NCBI RefSeq assembly: GCF_001692325.1
Contig: NZ_LXKN01000018.1
Coordinates: 558,001-622,000, forward strand
Length of the DNA: 64,000 bases
Origin: Rhizobium sp. AC27/96
GTDB taxonomy: Bacteria > Pseudomonadota > Alphaproteobacteria > Rhizobiales > Rhizobiaceae
Reading direction: 5' to 3'
The notes under the pieces were generated by a model. It was given only the letters and a program-made list of their open reading frames with translations, was not told the origin of the DNA and made no database searches. Position 1 is the first letter of the stretch, and each line of letters begins with the position of its first letter. A program made the translations under genes and the position numbers. This document shows positions 8,732 through 17,334 of the stretch, piece after piece.

Positions 8732-9115
8732 GCGCAGAGTTGGGCAGCCGCGCCGGTTGGCAAAAACCATGCGATCGGGGCCACCGTCATTCCAGCCGCG
8801 AACGACGATGCGCCGGCCGTCACTTTGAACCGAATCGATGCGCCGGAAGCCCTCAGCGCGCGCCGCACGCATGAGTTCGCCCCGGTCGCAACCGCCGCGA
8901 TCCCGATCCCAACCGCGGTCGCGGTCCCTATCCCAGCCTCTCGGTGGCGGGCGATCCCAATCCCGACCCTGGTCGCGCTGCCAGCGTGGCGGTCTGTAAT
9001 CGTCGTCACCACCATAATATTGCGCCATCGCGGCCGAGGTCATCAGCTGCATCGCGGCAACCCCAACCAGGGCGACGCGAGAGAATCGTACCAATCGTAC
9101 CAATCGTTCCAACAT
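8729..9115 (-). CDS. Exported Arg/Asp-rich small protein
   Basis: 127 residues from the ATG at 9115, which has AAGGGA just upstream. An N-terminal signal peptide (VALVGVAAMQLMTSAAMAQ) is followed by a low-complexity stretch rich in Asp, Arg, Trp and Pro with repeated WDRDR units, then a compact C-terminal part with two cysteines (in GGCDRGEL and RRGCPTLR), perhaps disulfide-bonded in the periplasm. A 9-bp tandem repeat (9085-9111) encodes the Leu-Val-Arg repeats at the N-terminus. The stop codon lies inside the repeat element. No known function; I see nothing to connect it with its neighbours. Confidence 0.7.
   Translation of the reverse strand: MLERLVRLVRFSRVALVGVAAMQLMTSAAMAQYYGGDDDYRPPRWQRDQGRDWDRPPPRGWDRDRDRGWDRDRGGCDRGELMRAARAEGFRRIDSVQSDGRRIVVRGWNDGGPDRMVFANRRGCPTLR
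9085..9111. repeat. Three tandem 9-bp units in the signal-peptide region
   Basis: ATCGTACCA occurs twice in tandem, followed by a third copy with one change (ATCGTTCCA). On the minus strand the units encode L-V/E-R triplets in the positively charged N-region of the signal peptide. The array could expand or contract in units of three codons without a frameshift. Confidence 0.8.
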
Positions 9116-9293
9116 TCCCTTACCCCCATTTTTGTCCATCGGACGGGGTAGCAATACGACGGTTCGCCTGAACTCCGCCTGAACGCGCGACGAAAATTCC
9201 GATTCACCTGCCGTCATATGGAAGCAGCCGCCAACAAGCCTGCTCCGCGGCGGAATGGGTTATTTCCTCGCCAAGACATTTAATCCACCGGCA

Positions 9294-9908
9294 TCAGCTA
9301 AAGGGGAATGCGCGGAACGCATCTGTCACCTCGGCCCGTTCGGAGAGCCCGCAAAGACGCGGAAATTTTTCGGCGCTGAGGACATCCGGCAGCATTTCCC
9401 GGGTAAATCGAGCTGCCACCGCACTAGTGATATCAGCTTGCATCGGACGAGTGCCAAAGATCCACACATCGGTCTGCGGCATTTCCGCCTCGAGCATTCG
9501 ATAGGCAGCAGTGACCTGCGCATGGACGCGATCGAGCCAAGGCTGATGCTGCCTCTCCGGCGGGCGGAGATTGTGCTCATAGACGATCTGTACCGACTTC
9601 TCACATGCAGCAAGCGCAAGCCCGATGATGCGCAACGAGCGGGTATGCCCTTCCGGATCGCTGGGCATGAGGCTGCGTCCCGGCGCAGCCAAACGCTCGG
9701 CATGCTGGAGGATCAGGCTCGAATCCATCAAGACGACGCCATCATCCGTAACAAGTGACGGCGCCTTTACGACCGGGTTCACGGCGGCAAAGGCCTCGAA
9801 TGCGCTGAAGACGGAAAGGGGTTCGTGCACGAACTCCATCTCCAGCATCCTGAGTGAGATAGCCACGCGTCGGACGTAGGGTGAATCCAGCATTCCAATC
9901 AGTCTCAT
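9294..9908 (-). CDS. Glutathione S-transferase family protein
   Basis: 204 residues from the ATG at 9908 (GGTGA upstream); an in-frame ATG at 9923 would add five residues. The N-terminal thioredoxin-like domain begins MRLIGMLDSPYVRRVAISL, with S9 placed like the glutathione-activating residue of bacterial GSTs. A Pro/Ser pair (KAPSLVTDDG, then MDSSLIL) corresponds to the glutathione-binding cis-Pro and Ser region. The all-helical C-terminal domain follows. It is divergently transcribed from the FtrA-type regulator with 118 bp between starts, so that protein may regulate it. Substrate unknown. Confidence 0.85.
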   Translation of the reverse strand: MRLIGMLDSPYVRRVAISLRMLEMEFVHEPLSVFSAFEAFAAVNPVVKAPSLVTDDGVVLMDSSLILQHAERLAAPGRSLMPSDPEGHTRSLRIIGLALAACEKSVQIVYEHNLRPPERQHQPWLDRVHAQVTAAYRMLEAEMPQTDVWIFGTRPMQADITSAVAARFTREMLPDVLSAEKFPRLCGLSERAEVTDAFRAFPFS

Positions 9909-10026
9909 ATCCGTCACCGCCATCTGTTTTGCCCAACCGTTTGGACCCGGCTTGGTCCGATGATGGATATTATCCGGGCATGGATCGCCCTTGCCAGTGG
10001 CCGAATTAGCCATTATCGAAAGGATC

Positions 10027-11031
10027 ATGCCAAAACTTGCGAACCCGCTGATCGTCATCGTCGCCTATGACAGGCTCTGCACTTTCGAATTCGGATGTGC
10101 ATTCGAAGTGTTTGGACTGTCCCGGCCGGAGATGGGACCCGGCTGGTACCGCTGCATGACGGCGGCAATCGAGCCGGGACCCATTCGAGGTGCAGGTGGC
10201 TTGCTTCTCGATCCCGATGGCGGGCTGGAACTGTTCGATCAAGCCGATACGATCGTCATTCCCGGCTGGCGTGGCCCTGATACCGACGTGCCGGGGTTAT
10301 TTCTAGAAGCATTGAAGACCACACATGCAAAAGGTGTCCGGATCGTTTCCATCTGCGGTGGCGCCTTTGTGCTCGCCCGAGCCGGCCTGCTCGACGGCAG
10401 GCGGGCAACCACGCATTGGCACCACGCAGCCAGACTTGCCACCGCCTATCCCAAGATCAATGTCGAACCACATGCCCTTTATGTCGATGACGAAAACATT
10501 TTGACATCAGCAGGCAGCGCCGCCGGGCTTGATCTGTGCATCCATGTGGTCCGGAAGGATTTCGGGATGAAGGCGGCCAATAGCGTGGCCCGGCGGCTTG
10601 TGGTCGCCGCCCATCGGGAAGGCGGGCAAGCACAGTTCATCGAGCGACCGGTGGTGCAGCGCTCGGGAACCCGCCTATCTGCATTGCTGGACACGATCCG
10701 TGGCAGCCTTGCGGAACAATGGTCCATTCAACGCATGGCGGACGAAGCGCGTGTGAGTGTGCGTAGCCTTCATCGACATATCCGCGAAGCGACGGGCACC
10801 GCACCCGGAGAATGGCTCCAGAATGAACGTCTTGCCCGGGCGCGCGAGCTTCTGGAGGAAACGGCACTATCGGTTTCAGCCATTGCGGCTCATACCGGCC
10901 TGGGAACGGCCACGAATTTCCGCAATCATTTCCGCGCCAATATCGGGCTATCGCCGATCGCATATCGATCGCGTTTCCATGCCGGAAAGGGTGCGCCAGG
11001 GCCGCAATCCCCTATTGCCGCCACGGGTTAG
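10027..11031 (+). CDS. ftrA: GlxA/FtrA-type transcriptional regulator (DJ-1/PfpI domain + AraC HTH)
   Basis: 334 residues from the ATG at 10027, with AAAGGA just upstream. The N-terminal ~190 residues form a DJ-1/PfpI (class I glutamine amidotransferase-like) domain with the nucleophile-elbow cysteine in SICGGAF. The C-terminal part is an AraC-type double HTH (WSIQRMADEARVSVRSLHRHI, then VSAIAAHTGLGTATNFRNHF, and IGLSPIAYR). The combination and length match proteins annotated FtrA in rhizobia; the signal is unknown. Its last 4 bp overlap the 3' end of the convergent small membrane-protein gene. Confidence 0.85.
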   Translation: MPKLANPLIVIVAYDRLCTFEFGCAFEVFGLSRPEMGPGWYRCMTAAIEPGPIRGAGGLLLDPDGGLELFDQADTIVIPGWRGPDTDVPGLFLEALKTTHAKGVRIVSICGGAFVLARAGLLDGRRATTHWHHAARLATAYPKINVEPHALYVDDENILTSAGSAAGLDLCIHVVRKDFGMKAANSVARRLVVAAHREGGQAQFIERPVVQRSGTRLSALLDTIRGSLAEQWSIQRMADEARVSVRSLHRHIREATGTAPGEWLQNERLARARELLEETALSVSAIAAHTGLGTATNFRNHFRANIGLSPIAYRSRFHAGKGAPGPQSPIAATG

Positions 11032-11384
11032 AGAGGTCGCCCCCCGCTCCTCCAGCTCGCGACTGCCGAATGAAGCGATTTTGACAGAAGCATCGCTCCG
11101 GCCAGAAAATACAGCAGCAGGATAATGGCGGCCTCGAAGATCAGTGGCAGAAAAACGAAGCGCGTTCCTGGAGGCTCTTCGTCATCCGGAAACAGGTCGG
11201 ACAAACTCAGGAACATGGCCAAAAAGGGTGAAAGCAGGATCACGCCAGAGGCGATCGCATGAAAGGCCAGCCGCCACCGGGGAAGTTGACCCGCCGCCCA
11301 AAAGGCAACGAGCGGTGCAATGATGTTGCATACCAGCCCAAGTACCACTGCTACATCTGTCGGCAGAACCGAATCGTCGTACAT
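11028..11384 (-). CDS. Small membrane protein, three or four predicted TM segments
   Basis: 118 residues from the ATG at 11384. Hydrophobic segments lie at about residues 9-31 (VAVVLGLVCNIIAPLVAFW), 38-58 (AFHAIASGVILLSPFLAMF) and 74-96 (FLPLIFEAAIILLLYFLAG), with a short acidic loop (DLFPDDEEPPG) between the second and third. No family was recognised. The gene ends 4 bp inside the regulator gene on the opposite strand. The coding assignment rests on the long hydrophobic pattern and on the start having a purine-rich upstream region. Confidence 0.6.
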   Translation of the reverse strand: MYDDSVLPTDVAVVLGLVCNIIAPLVAFWAAGQLPRWRLAFHAIASGVILLSPFLAMFLSLSDLFPDDEEPPGTRFVFLPLIFEAAIILLLYFLAGAMLLSKSLHSAVASWRSGGRPL

Positions 11385-11503
11385 GAACCCCGATTCCTTA
11401 TTGCGACCTAAATTAGTGCCACACTCCTGAAATGACAATCTTTTCGCGGGCAGTCGCTATCGACATGGGCTGGCAAAATCTTCCCCGACGCGACCGATCA
11501 CCA

Positions 11504-12364
11504 TTATTGCCACCACGCTTCGCGCCGGTACCATTTCAAATCGCGCTTGCGGCTCTTTCCGGCCGCTTTCCGATCGCCCTTGAGATGGTCCATATATCCG
11601 CCAAGAGCGTTGTTGACGAAGACATGTGTCTTCGTCAGGCAAGATCCAAGGCGCTTGAACTTGGCTTCCTTGTCACACTCCATATGCTGGAGCACCTTCC
11701 AGAAAACGAAGCTGTCATGGCTTTCTTTCAAATTCAGGAAATAGCCGGAGGAATAGGCGCCTTCAAAACGGTCCACGAAGGTCAGGAGCGCCGGATGGCG
11801 CAAATTATAGGCCACCCACCCGCACTCCGGATATATTTGACGGTTCAAATAGGCAGCAAGCTGGTTGCCGCGCGGCGCCAATCCATCGATGAAGCTTCGG
11901 GGGATCTGCCTGTGGGTAACCGTATCGGCGTCAAGCCATATCAATTGATCGACCGTGGTCCGGTACCGCCTGGCGGCGTCGGCCACCGCAAACACCTTGT
12001 TGGAAAAGCGAACAGCATCCCAGCGAAAATCACGCATCAGGCCGTTGCGCACAGGCCGAAAGCCATTGGCCTGCAAGTTCTCGCCATAGGCCGCGCGAAA
12101 ATCGCGCAACAGCGGCAACTCCTCACTTTGGTTGAATACCAGCAGCCGGCGATCTTTCTCCTCAACATCGACATCCTCGGCATAAACAACCAAAGCGATG
12201 TCCTTCGGCCAATGTCGGAGAAATGTCTCGATGCATTTCTTGCCGTAATCGCGATAGCCCTTTTCATGAAAGGTCGTCACGACGACGTGGCTTAATTGTT
12301 CTCGCCGCCACGGATTTGTAAAAAGCATTCGACGATCGAACTCCGCAAGAGAATGGCCCTCCAT
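11504..12364 (-). CDS. Glycosyltransferase-like protein (GT-A type, DxD motif)
   Basis: 286 residues, soluble. The order of elements suggests a GT-A fold nucleotide-sugar transferase: an N-terminal beta strand (HVVVTTFHEKGYRDYGKKC), WPKDIALVVYAED, and a DxD-type metal-binding motif in QLIWLDADTVTHRQIP. A C-terminal block rich in aromatic and charged residues (SYFLNLKESHDSFVFWKVLQ-like) follows. The family is not identified and the acceptor is unknown. The N-terminus is uncertain (ATG at 12364 or 12328). It stands alone; there is no polysaccharide cluster around it. Confidence 0.65.
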   Translation of the reverse strand: MEGHSLAEFDRRMLFTNPWRREQLSHVVVTTFHEKGYRDYGKKCIETFLRHWPKDIALVVYAEDVDVEEKDRRLLVFNQSEELPLLRDFRAAYGENLQANGFRPVRNGLMRDFRWDAVRFSNKVFAVADAARRYRTTVDQLIWLDADTVTHRQIPRSFIDGLAPRGNQLAAYLNRQIYPECGWVAYNLRHPALLTFVDRFEGAYSSGYFLNLKESHDSFVFWKVLQHMECDKEAKFKRLGSCLTKTHVFVNNALGGYMDHLKGDRKAAGKSRKRDLKWYRREAWWQ

Positions 12365-12486
12365 GCTGATCTATTCGATTGTCCGGTTTCGATGGTGTCC
12401 GAATGTTTCCATGCGGTGGAGTTTGTGGGAAATCATGTTGCTGAACATGGGGTAGTGCAACTCTCACGCCATGAAACAGCCATCTG

Positions 12487-12522
12487 AATCACTGCACCGG
12501 AAAGTCGTCCGGTGCAGTGATT
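12487..12522 (-). terminator. Hairpin downstream of the opine-type ABC operon
   Basis: A perfect 15-bp stem: AATCACTGCACCGGA at 12487-12501 pairs with 12508-12522, with a 6-nt loop. It lies 18 bp beyond the stop codon of the solute-binding protein gene, at the 3' end of the five-gene leftward operon. Only two T residues follow, so it may work as an RNA 3'-end stabiliser as well as a terminator. Confidence 0.7.
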
Positions 12523-12540
12523 TACCTTGCCGGGAAGGCC

Positions 12541-13398
12541 TTACTTCGGCGTAACGTCGAAGCCGAACCACTTCGCCGACAGCTTGGCAATCGTGCCGTC
12601 GGCCTTGGCAGCCGCGATCGCATCGTTGAACATCGCCTTCAACTGTGTGTCGTCCTTGCGCAGGCCAACGGAGCTGCCACGACCGAGCAGGCCGCCCTGG
12701 AAGCGCGGACCTGCGACCGTCATGTCCTCGTTGCCCGGCTTTGCGGCTGCCGTCGAGAGATACGCCATCGACGCCATGATGATATCGACGCGGCCGGCCT
12801 TGAGGTCGAGGTCGTGCTGCTCGGTGGTCTTGTACTCGCGGATGTCGGCAACGCCCTTCAAGTACTTGTCGAGGAAGGTTGCCGCGATCGAAGCCGTCTG
12901 CACGCCGATCGTCTTGCCCTTGAGAAGCGGTTCGAGCTTCTTCACGGCTGCAGCCGCGCCGGGCTCATCCGTCGCCAGCGAAAAGACCTCGCCCTTCAGC
13001 GGCAGATCCACAAGTGGGGAATCCTTCAGCGTGGCAAAGGTCTGGCCGGTGGTGCCATAGGAATCACTGAAGGCAATGACCTCTTCGCGCTTGGCGGTTG
13101 CCGACATGCCCGAAATGATCGCATCGAACTTTCCGGCGTTGAGCGCCGGGATCATGCCGTCAAAGGGCTGGATGACCGTCGTGCATTCGACCTTCATGTG
13201 GTCGCAGAGATATTTGATCAGCTCGATTTCATAACCATCCAGAGTGCCGTCCGGCTTGGTGAAGTTCCATGGGCGGAAAGCGCCCTCGGTCGCGATCGTC
13301 ACATGCGTCCACTTCTTCTCTTCCGCTCGCACGACCGTCGAGACGGTAAGCGTGGCGACCATCATCACGGCCGCCAGAATCCCGGTAAGATATTTCAT
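12541..13398 (-). CDS. Polar amino-acid/opine ABC transporter, periplasmic binding protein
   Basis: 285 residues from the ATG at 13398. The frame runs on upstream, but the true start is marked by a clear Sec signal peptide (KYLTGILAAVMMVATLTVSTVVRAEE). The mature part is a class II periplasmic binding protein of SBP family 3 (bac_substrate-binding), with GAFRPWNFTKPDGTLDGYEIELIKYL at the start and ISGMSATAKREEVIAFSDSY, as in HisJ/ArgT/OccT/NocT. It captures a cationic or conjugated amino acid for the permeases encoded upstream. It is the last gene of the operon M20D hydrolase - permease - permease - ATPase - binding protein. Ligand identity cannot be read from the sequence. Confidence 0.9.
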   Translation of the reverse strand: MKYLTGILAAVMMVATLTVSTVVRAEEKKWTHVTIATEGAFRPWNFTKPDGTLDGYEIELIKYLCDHMKVECTTVIQPFDGMIPALNAGKFDAIISGMSATAKREEVIAFSDSYGTTGQTFATLKDSPLVDLPLKGEVFSLATDEPGAAAAVKKLEPLLKGKTIGVQTASIAATFLDKYLKGVADIREYKTTEQHDLDLKAGRVDIIMASMAYLSTAAAKPGNEDMTVAGPRFQGGLLGRGSSVGLRKDDTQLKAMFNDAIAAAKADGTIAKLSAKWFGFDVTPK

Positions 13399-13432
13399 CG
13401 TTAGGTTCCCTTTTTTTGATTGAGCTTGACTG

Positions 13433-14200
13433 TCATTGACTGATGAACTGGCGGAAGCGCTCTGAACGCGAGCCGGCAAAGACGTCCTGCGGCTTGCCGT
13501 CTTCCTCGACGACGCCCTTGTGCAGGAAGATGACCCGGCTGGAGACATCGCGTGCAAAGCCCATCTCATGCGTGACGACGAGCATGGTGCGCCCCTCCTC
13601 GGCCAGTGCGCGCATCACACGCAGGACTTCGCCAACCAGTTCCGGATCGAGCGCCGAAGTGGGCTCGTCGAAGAGCATCACCTTCGGGCGCATGGCAAGC
13701 GCGCGGGCAATGGCGGCGCGCTGCTGCTGGCCACCCGACAGATGCGCCGGATAGAAATTGCGCTTCTCGGCAATGCCGACCTTGGCTAGGAGTGCCTCGG
13801 CTTCCTCGATGCATTCAGCTCGCGAACGGCGCTGAACGTGGATCGGCGCCTCGATGACGTTTTCGAGGATGGTCTTGTGAGACCAGAGATTGAAGCTCTG
13901 GAACACCATGCCAAGCTGCGAACGAATACGGTCGACCTGCTTGCCGTCTGCCGGGCGATGCACGCCCCGGCCGTTGCTTTGCATGCGGATGGTTTCGCCG
14001 GCTACGGTGACCTCGCCGGAATCGGGCGTCTCCAGAAGGTTGATGCAGCGCAGGAATGTCGATTTGCCCGAGCCCGAGGAACCGAGAATGGAGACGACAT
14101 CCCCTTCCAGAGCATCGAGCGAAATACCCTTCAGAACCTCGACAGGTCCGAAGCTCTTGTGCATGTCGCGCACGCGAAGTGCGATTGGCATGGCCGTCAT
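13433..14200 (-). CDS. Polar amino-acid/opine ABC transporter ATP-binding protein
   Basis: 255 residues with a complete ABC domain: Walker [10 protein letters not shown] (residues 40-48), Q-loop FQSFNLW, signature LSGGQQQR, Walker [14 protein letters not shown] and the switch histidine in [10 protein letters not shown]. The EMGFAR element and the overall length are typical of HisP/GlnQ/OccP ATPases of the polar amino acid family. Its start overlaps the end of the upstream permease gene (ATGA), so translation is likely coupled. It forms a dimer on the cytoplasmic side of the two permeases. Confidence 0.93.
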   Translation of the reverse strand: MTAMPIALRVRDMHKSFGPVEVLKGISLDALEGDVVSILGSSGSGKSTFLRCINLLETPDSGEVTVAGETIRMQSNGRGVHRPADGKQVDRIRSQLGMVFQSFNLWSHKTILENVIEAPIHVQRRSRAECIEEAEALLAKVGIAEKRNFYPAHLSGGQQQRAAIARALAMRPKVMLFDEPTSALDPELVGEVLRVMRALAEEGRTMLVVTHEMGFARDVSSRVIFLHKGVVEEDGKPQDVFAGSRSERFRQFISQ

Positions 14201-14934
14201 TGCGGGTCTCCTGCGGCAATTGCCTCGGTAGTGGAGCCGATACTGGAGGGAGCAGGACGCAGGTGCGGGCTCAGCCTGTATTCGGCAAACTGGATGAGAC
14301 GCGTCAGCACGAAGTTGATGAGAAGATAGATGGCGCCGGAGACGACGAAGACTTCGATCGCACGGTAAGTTTCCGAGATGATCTTGGCGGCGACGCCGGT
14401 CACTTCCATCAGCGTGATGATGGAGGCAAGCGAGGTCGCCTTGACCATGGAAATCATTTCATTGCCATAGCCCGGCAGGGCCTGGCGGATGGCAAGCGGC
14501 AGCACGATGCGGCGAAACAGCATGATGCGATGCATGCCGCAGGCACGGGCCGCCTCAACCTGCCCGTGCGGGACGGACAACAGGCCACCGCGAATGATCT
14601 CGCTGCCATAGGCGGCGGTGTTCAAGGTCAGAGCCAGGACAGCGCACCAATAGGGATCGCGCAGGAGCGGCCAGAAGATGCTGTGGCGGATGGCTGGAAA
14701 CTGGCCAAGCCCGTAATAGATCAGGAAGATCTGAACCAGCAGCGGCGTGCCGCGGAAGACGAAGACATAGAGGCGCGCAAACCAATCGAGAACCAGGAAA
14801 CCGGAGAGCCGCGCCAAGGCCAGCAGCAGCGCCAGAACCATGCCGAGGCAGATCGACGTCGCTGCAAGCTCGATCGTCAGGGGGAGTGCACCGATGAGGC
14901 TTACGAAGGTTTCTTCGAGGAAGGACAGATCCAT
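14197..14934 (-). CDS. Polar amino-acid/opine ABC transporter permease (HisM-type)
   Basis: 245 residues, about five TM segments, with the EAA loop ([21 protein letters not shown]) that couples to the ATPase. It is the second membrane subunit; the other (HisQ-type) is encoded immediately upstream with a 1-bp overlap (14934). Characteristic segments are [27 protein letters not shown] residues 60-82 and [24 protein letters not shown], which correspond to family conserved blocks. Location: inner membrane. Confidence 0.92.
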   Translation of the reverse strand: MDLSFLEETFVSLIGALPLTIELAATSICLGMVLALLLALARLSGFLVLDWFARLYVFVFRGTPLLVQIFLIYYGLGQFPAIRHSIFWPLLRDPYWCAVLALTLNTAAYGSEIIRGGLLSVPHGQVEAARACGMHRIMLFRRIVLPLAIRQALPGYGNEMISMVKATSLASIITLMEVTGVAAKIISETYRAIEVFVVSGAIYLLINFVLTRLIQFAEYRLSPHLRPAPSSIGSTTEAIAAGDPQ

Positions 14935-15653
14935 CAGCGTCTCCTCGCGCCGCGCGACAAATGCCGATCGGCCCGTTGAAAGACGACGCTCGAAACGGTC
15001 GAGATCATCAGATAGATGACGCCGGCAATCAGGTAGAAATCGAATGGCAGTCCGGTCGAGCCGGCACCGACCTGGGCTTGGCGCAGCAGTTCGGCGACGC
15101 CGGTGATGGACACCAGCGCCGATTCCTTCAGAACAACCTGCCAGACATTGCCGAGACCGGGAAGCGCATGCCGCAACGTCAACGGCGCGATGATACGGCG
15201 CAGCCGCAACCCGCGCGGCATGCCGCAGGCGATGGCCGCTTCGATTTCACCCGGATGCACCGCCTTGAAGCCGCCTCGAAGCACCTCGGTAAACTGAGCA
15301 CCTGAAGTGACGCCAACGGCCAGCGAGCCTGCAAGAAAGCCGGGAAAACCGAGAAAGCCATCCGCACCGAAAAACTTGCCGACCGCCGTGACGACAGCGC
15401 TCCCGCCGAAATAGAAGAGATAGATGACCAGAAGATCGGGAATACCGCGCAATACGGTCGTGTAGGCATCGGCAACCGTGCGCGCAAAGCGATTGCCGGC
15501 AATCTTCGCCCAGGCACCGAAAGTGCCGATGCAAGCACCGACGGCGTAGCCGGACATGGCGATAAGGATGGTCATCCACGCCCCGGCGAGAAGGATTTTA
15601 CCCCAGCCGTCCGGACCGAAACCGGCAATTTCGAACAAGCCCGGCTGGTTCAT
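14934..15653 (-). CDS. Polar amino-acid/opine ABC transporter permease (HisQ-type)
   Basis: 239 residues, about five TM segments, with the EAA loop in IEAAIACGMPRGLRLRRIIAP and the LRGIPDLLVIYLFYFGG segment typical of HisQ/OccQ permeases. It pairs with the HisM-type subunit encoded downstream. An 81-bp gap separates it from the upstream amidohydrolase gene on the same strand, so one transcript from the divergent control region is plausible. Confidence 0.92.
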   Translation of the reverse strand: MNQPGLFEIAGFGPDGWGKILLAGAWMTILIAMSGYAVGACIGTFGAWAKIAGNRFARTVADAYTTVLRGIPDLLVIYLFYFGGSAVVTAVGKFFGADGFLGFPGFLAGSLAVGVTSGAQFTEVLRGGFKAVHPGEIEAAIACGMPRGLRLRRIIAPLTLRHALPGLGNVWQVVLKESALVSITGVAELLRQAQVGAGSTGLPFDFYLIAGVIYLMISTVSSVVFQRADRHLSRGARRR

Positions 15654-15734
15654 GAAGTCGTTCCGGAGCAGCAGTTCTTACCGATCGCAGAGAGCGACGT
15701 CTGCGCCTGAGAATTGCTGGAGTTCCCGACCTCC

Positions 15735-17159
15735 TCAGGCATCGGCCTTCTCCGGAAGTGGCGGCTGGACATCGTCCGGGATCGGGTTGACGAAAGGCGT
15801 TCCTTCGAGCCGTGCCTTGTGGTCGGCCTTGGCCGCCTCGATAAGCTGCGGGTTGCGGATAAGCTCGACGGCAGTGCTCGCCATCACCTTCGCCGCATGC
15901 TCGGTCCCCTTGTGCGCCACCGGCAGCTTGCCTTGGGCAACGAGCTGCCAGGAATGCCCCGGCGTGCCGATCGCGTAGGTGGCGCCGCGCATCTGGACTG
16001 TTGGCACGACCCAGCTCACAGTGCCGACATCGGTGGAGCCGACCAACGTGCCATCACCGGCATTCAGCGGAAAAATCTCCTCGCAGAGCGCCTGACCCTT
16101 CTTCGGCTTCAGCGCAAAGCGACCATAGGAGGCTGCGATATCCTCGGCACTGAAAGTCTGCTGGAATTTGCGGGCGGTCTCCCGATCCGCATCATCGAAC
16201 ACCGGCGGTCCAAGCCGCTCCAGGTGCGAGAACATGCATTCTTCGAGCGGGGTGTTGCCGACCAGATTGGCGTCGCCGCTGATAATCTCGCTGCGGACGG
16301 TCGTCTCGGTCATCAGTGCAGCACCTTCCGCGACCTTCTTGACCCGGGCAACCAGCACCAGAAGTTCCGGCAGCGTCCGTGCGCGAACAAGATAGCGAAC
16401 GGTCGCACGCGCCTGCACGACGTTTGGCGCCCCGCCGCCAGCATCGGTAATGGCGTAGTGAATACGTGCCGACGACGGCATGTGTTCACGCATGTAGTTG
16501 ACGCCGACATTCATCAGCTCGACGGCATCGAGCGCGCTACGGCCAAGATGAGGCGTGGCGGAAGCATGCGACGCACGGCCGGAGAAGTGGAAGTTGAGTT
16601 CGTTGCAAGCAAGCGAGATCGGGTTGTTGACGCCGGCGAAAGGTGCCGGATGCCAGGAAATCGCGATGTCAACATCATCGAAAACGCCGGACCGTACCAT
16701 GAAGCCCTTGGAGGAACCGCCCTCTTCGGCGGGGCAGCCATAATAGCGCACCCTGCCCTTCAGACCGTTTTCGGCGAGGAAATCCTTGACGGCGGCGGCG
16801 GCCAGCATCGATCCGGAGCCGAGCATGTTGTGGCCACAACCGTGACCATTGCCGCCGTCGATCAAGGGACGCTCCTCGGCAATACCGGCCTCCTGGCTCA
16901 GTCCCGGCAAGGCATCGAACTCACCGAGAATGGCGATGACCGGTCCACCCTCGCCTGCTTCGCCCATGACAGCCGTCGGCAGACCGGCGAGCCCACGCTC
17001 AACCCGAAAGCCTTCGCTCTCGAGCATGCGGGCATGCTCCTCGGCGGATTGGTATTCGAGATAATTCGTCTCGGGAATTTCCCAGATCCGATCACTGAGC
17101 TCAAAAAACGCTTCGCGTTTTCTCTCGACAATGTCCCATACCGCATCAGAATTCTGCAT
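15735..17159 (-). CDS. M20D-family metallo-amidohydrolase (AbgB-like)
   Basis: 474 residues. Family M20 metal-binding pattern: C108-x-H110 in GHGCGHN, E145-E146 in CPAEEGG and H170 in ISWHPAP, with a late histidine in TPGHSWQ. A dimerisation domain fits about residues 185-320. The length and motifs match AbgB-like (p-aminobenzoyl-glutamate hydrolase subunit) and other carboxypeptidase/aminoacylase M20D proteins, which cleave an amide between an acyl or aryl group and an amino acid. The enzyme is cytoplasmic (no signal). As first gene of the opine-type ABC operon it probably hydrolyses the imported conjugate. No AbgA partner is present. The exact substrate is unknown. Confidence 0.85.
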   Translation of the reverse strand: MQNSDAVWDIVERKREAFFELSDRIWEIPETNYLEYQSAEEHARMLESEGFRVERGLAGLPTAVMGEAGEGGPVIAILGEFDALPGLSQEAGIAEERPLIDGGNGHGCGHNMLGSGSMLAAAAVKDFLAENGLKGRVRYYGCPAEEGGSSKGFMVRSGVFDDVDIAISWHPAPFAGVNNPISLACNELNFHFSGRASHASATPHLGRSALDAVELMNVGVNYMREHMPSSARIHYAITDAGGGAPNVVQARATVRYLVRARTLPELLVLVARVKKVAEGAALMTETTVRSEIISGDANLVGNTPLEECMFSHLERLGPPVFDDADRETARKFQQTFSAEDIAASYGRFALKPKKGQALCEEIFPLNAGDGTLVGSTDVGTVSWVVPTVQMRGATYAIGTPGHSWQLVAQGKLPVAHKGTEHAAKVMASTAVELIRNPQLIEAAKADHKARLEGTPFVNPIPDDVQPPLPEKADA

Positions 17160-17190
17160 GGACTTGCATCCGCCTCATGTAATGGATATC

Positions 17191-17206
17191 AAATTGGTAC
17201 CAATTT
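17191..17206. promoter_or_regulatory. Perfect palindromic operator in the GntR/hydrolase divergent region
   Basis: AAATTGGTACCAATTT, a perfect 16-bp palindrome, lies 32 bp upstream of the hydrolase start and 129 bp upstream of the GntR start. A further half-site, TGCCAATT, follows at 17210-17217. GntR/FadR-type dimers bind short inverted repeats with a G-T/A-C core, so this is the obvious operator candidate for the divergently encoded regulator. Confidence 0.7.
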
Positions 17207-17334
17207 ATGTGCCAATTAGAATAACTGCGCAAGAGATGTGCATGGATATTTTTTCGGCACCGATTACGGGTCCGTTGGCCAAGAACCGGGTCCATGATAG
17301 TCATCGCCAAAAACGGGAGGCTTGGGAGAGCTGC

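Noticed and set aside
9085..9111. Tandem repeat considered as a CRISPR or VNTR locus
   Set aside because: The units are 9 bp, adjacent with no spacers, and in frame in a coding region; it is a coding microsatellite only.
13399..13569. N-terminal extension of the opine-type binding protein
   Set aside because: The extension overlaps the end of the ATPase gene, and a clear signal peptide begins at 13398.
15714..17219. A 501-codon + strand open frame opposite the M20D gene
   Set aside because: Antisense of a protein with a full set of metal-binding motifs; composition is His/Gly/Arg-rich and unconvincing.
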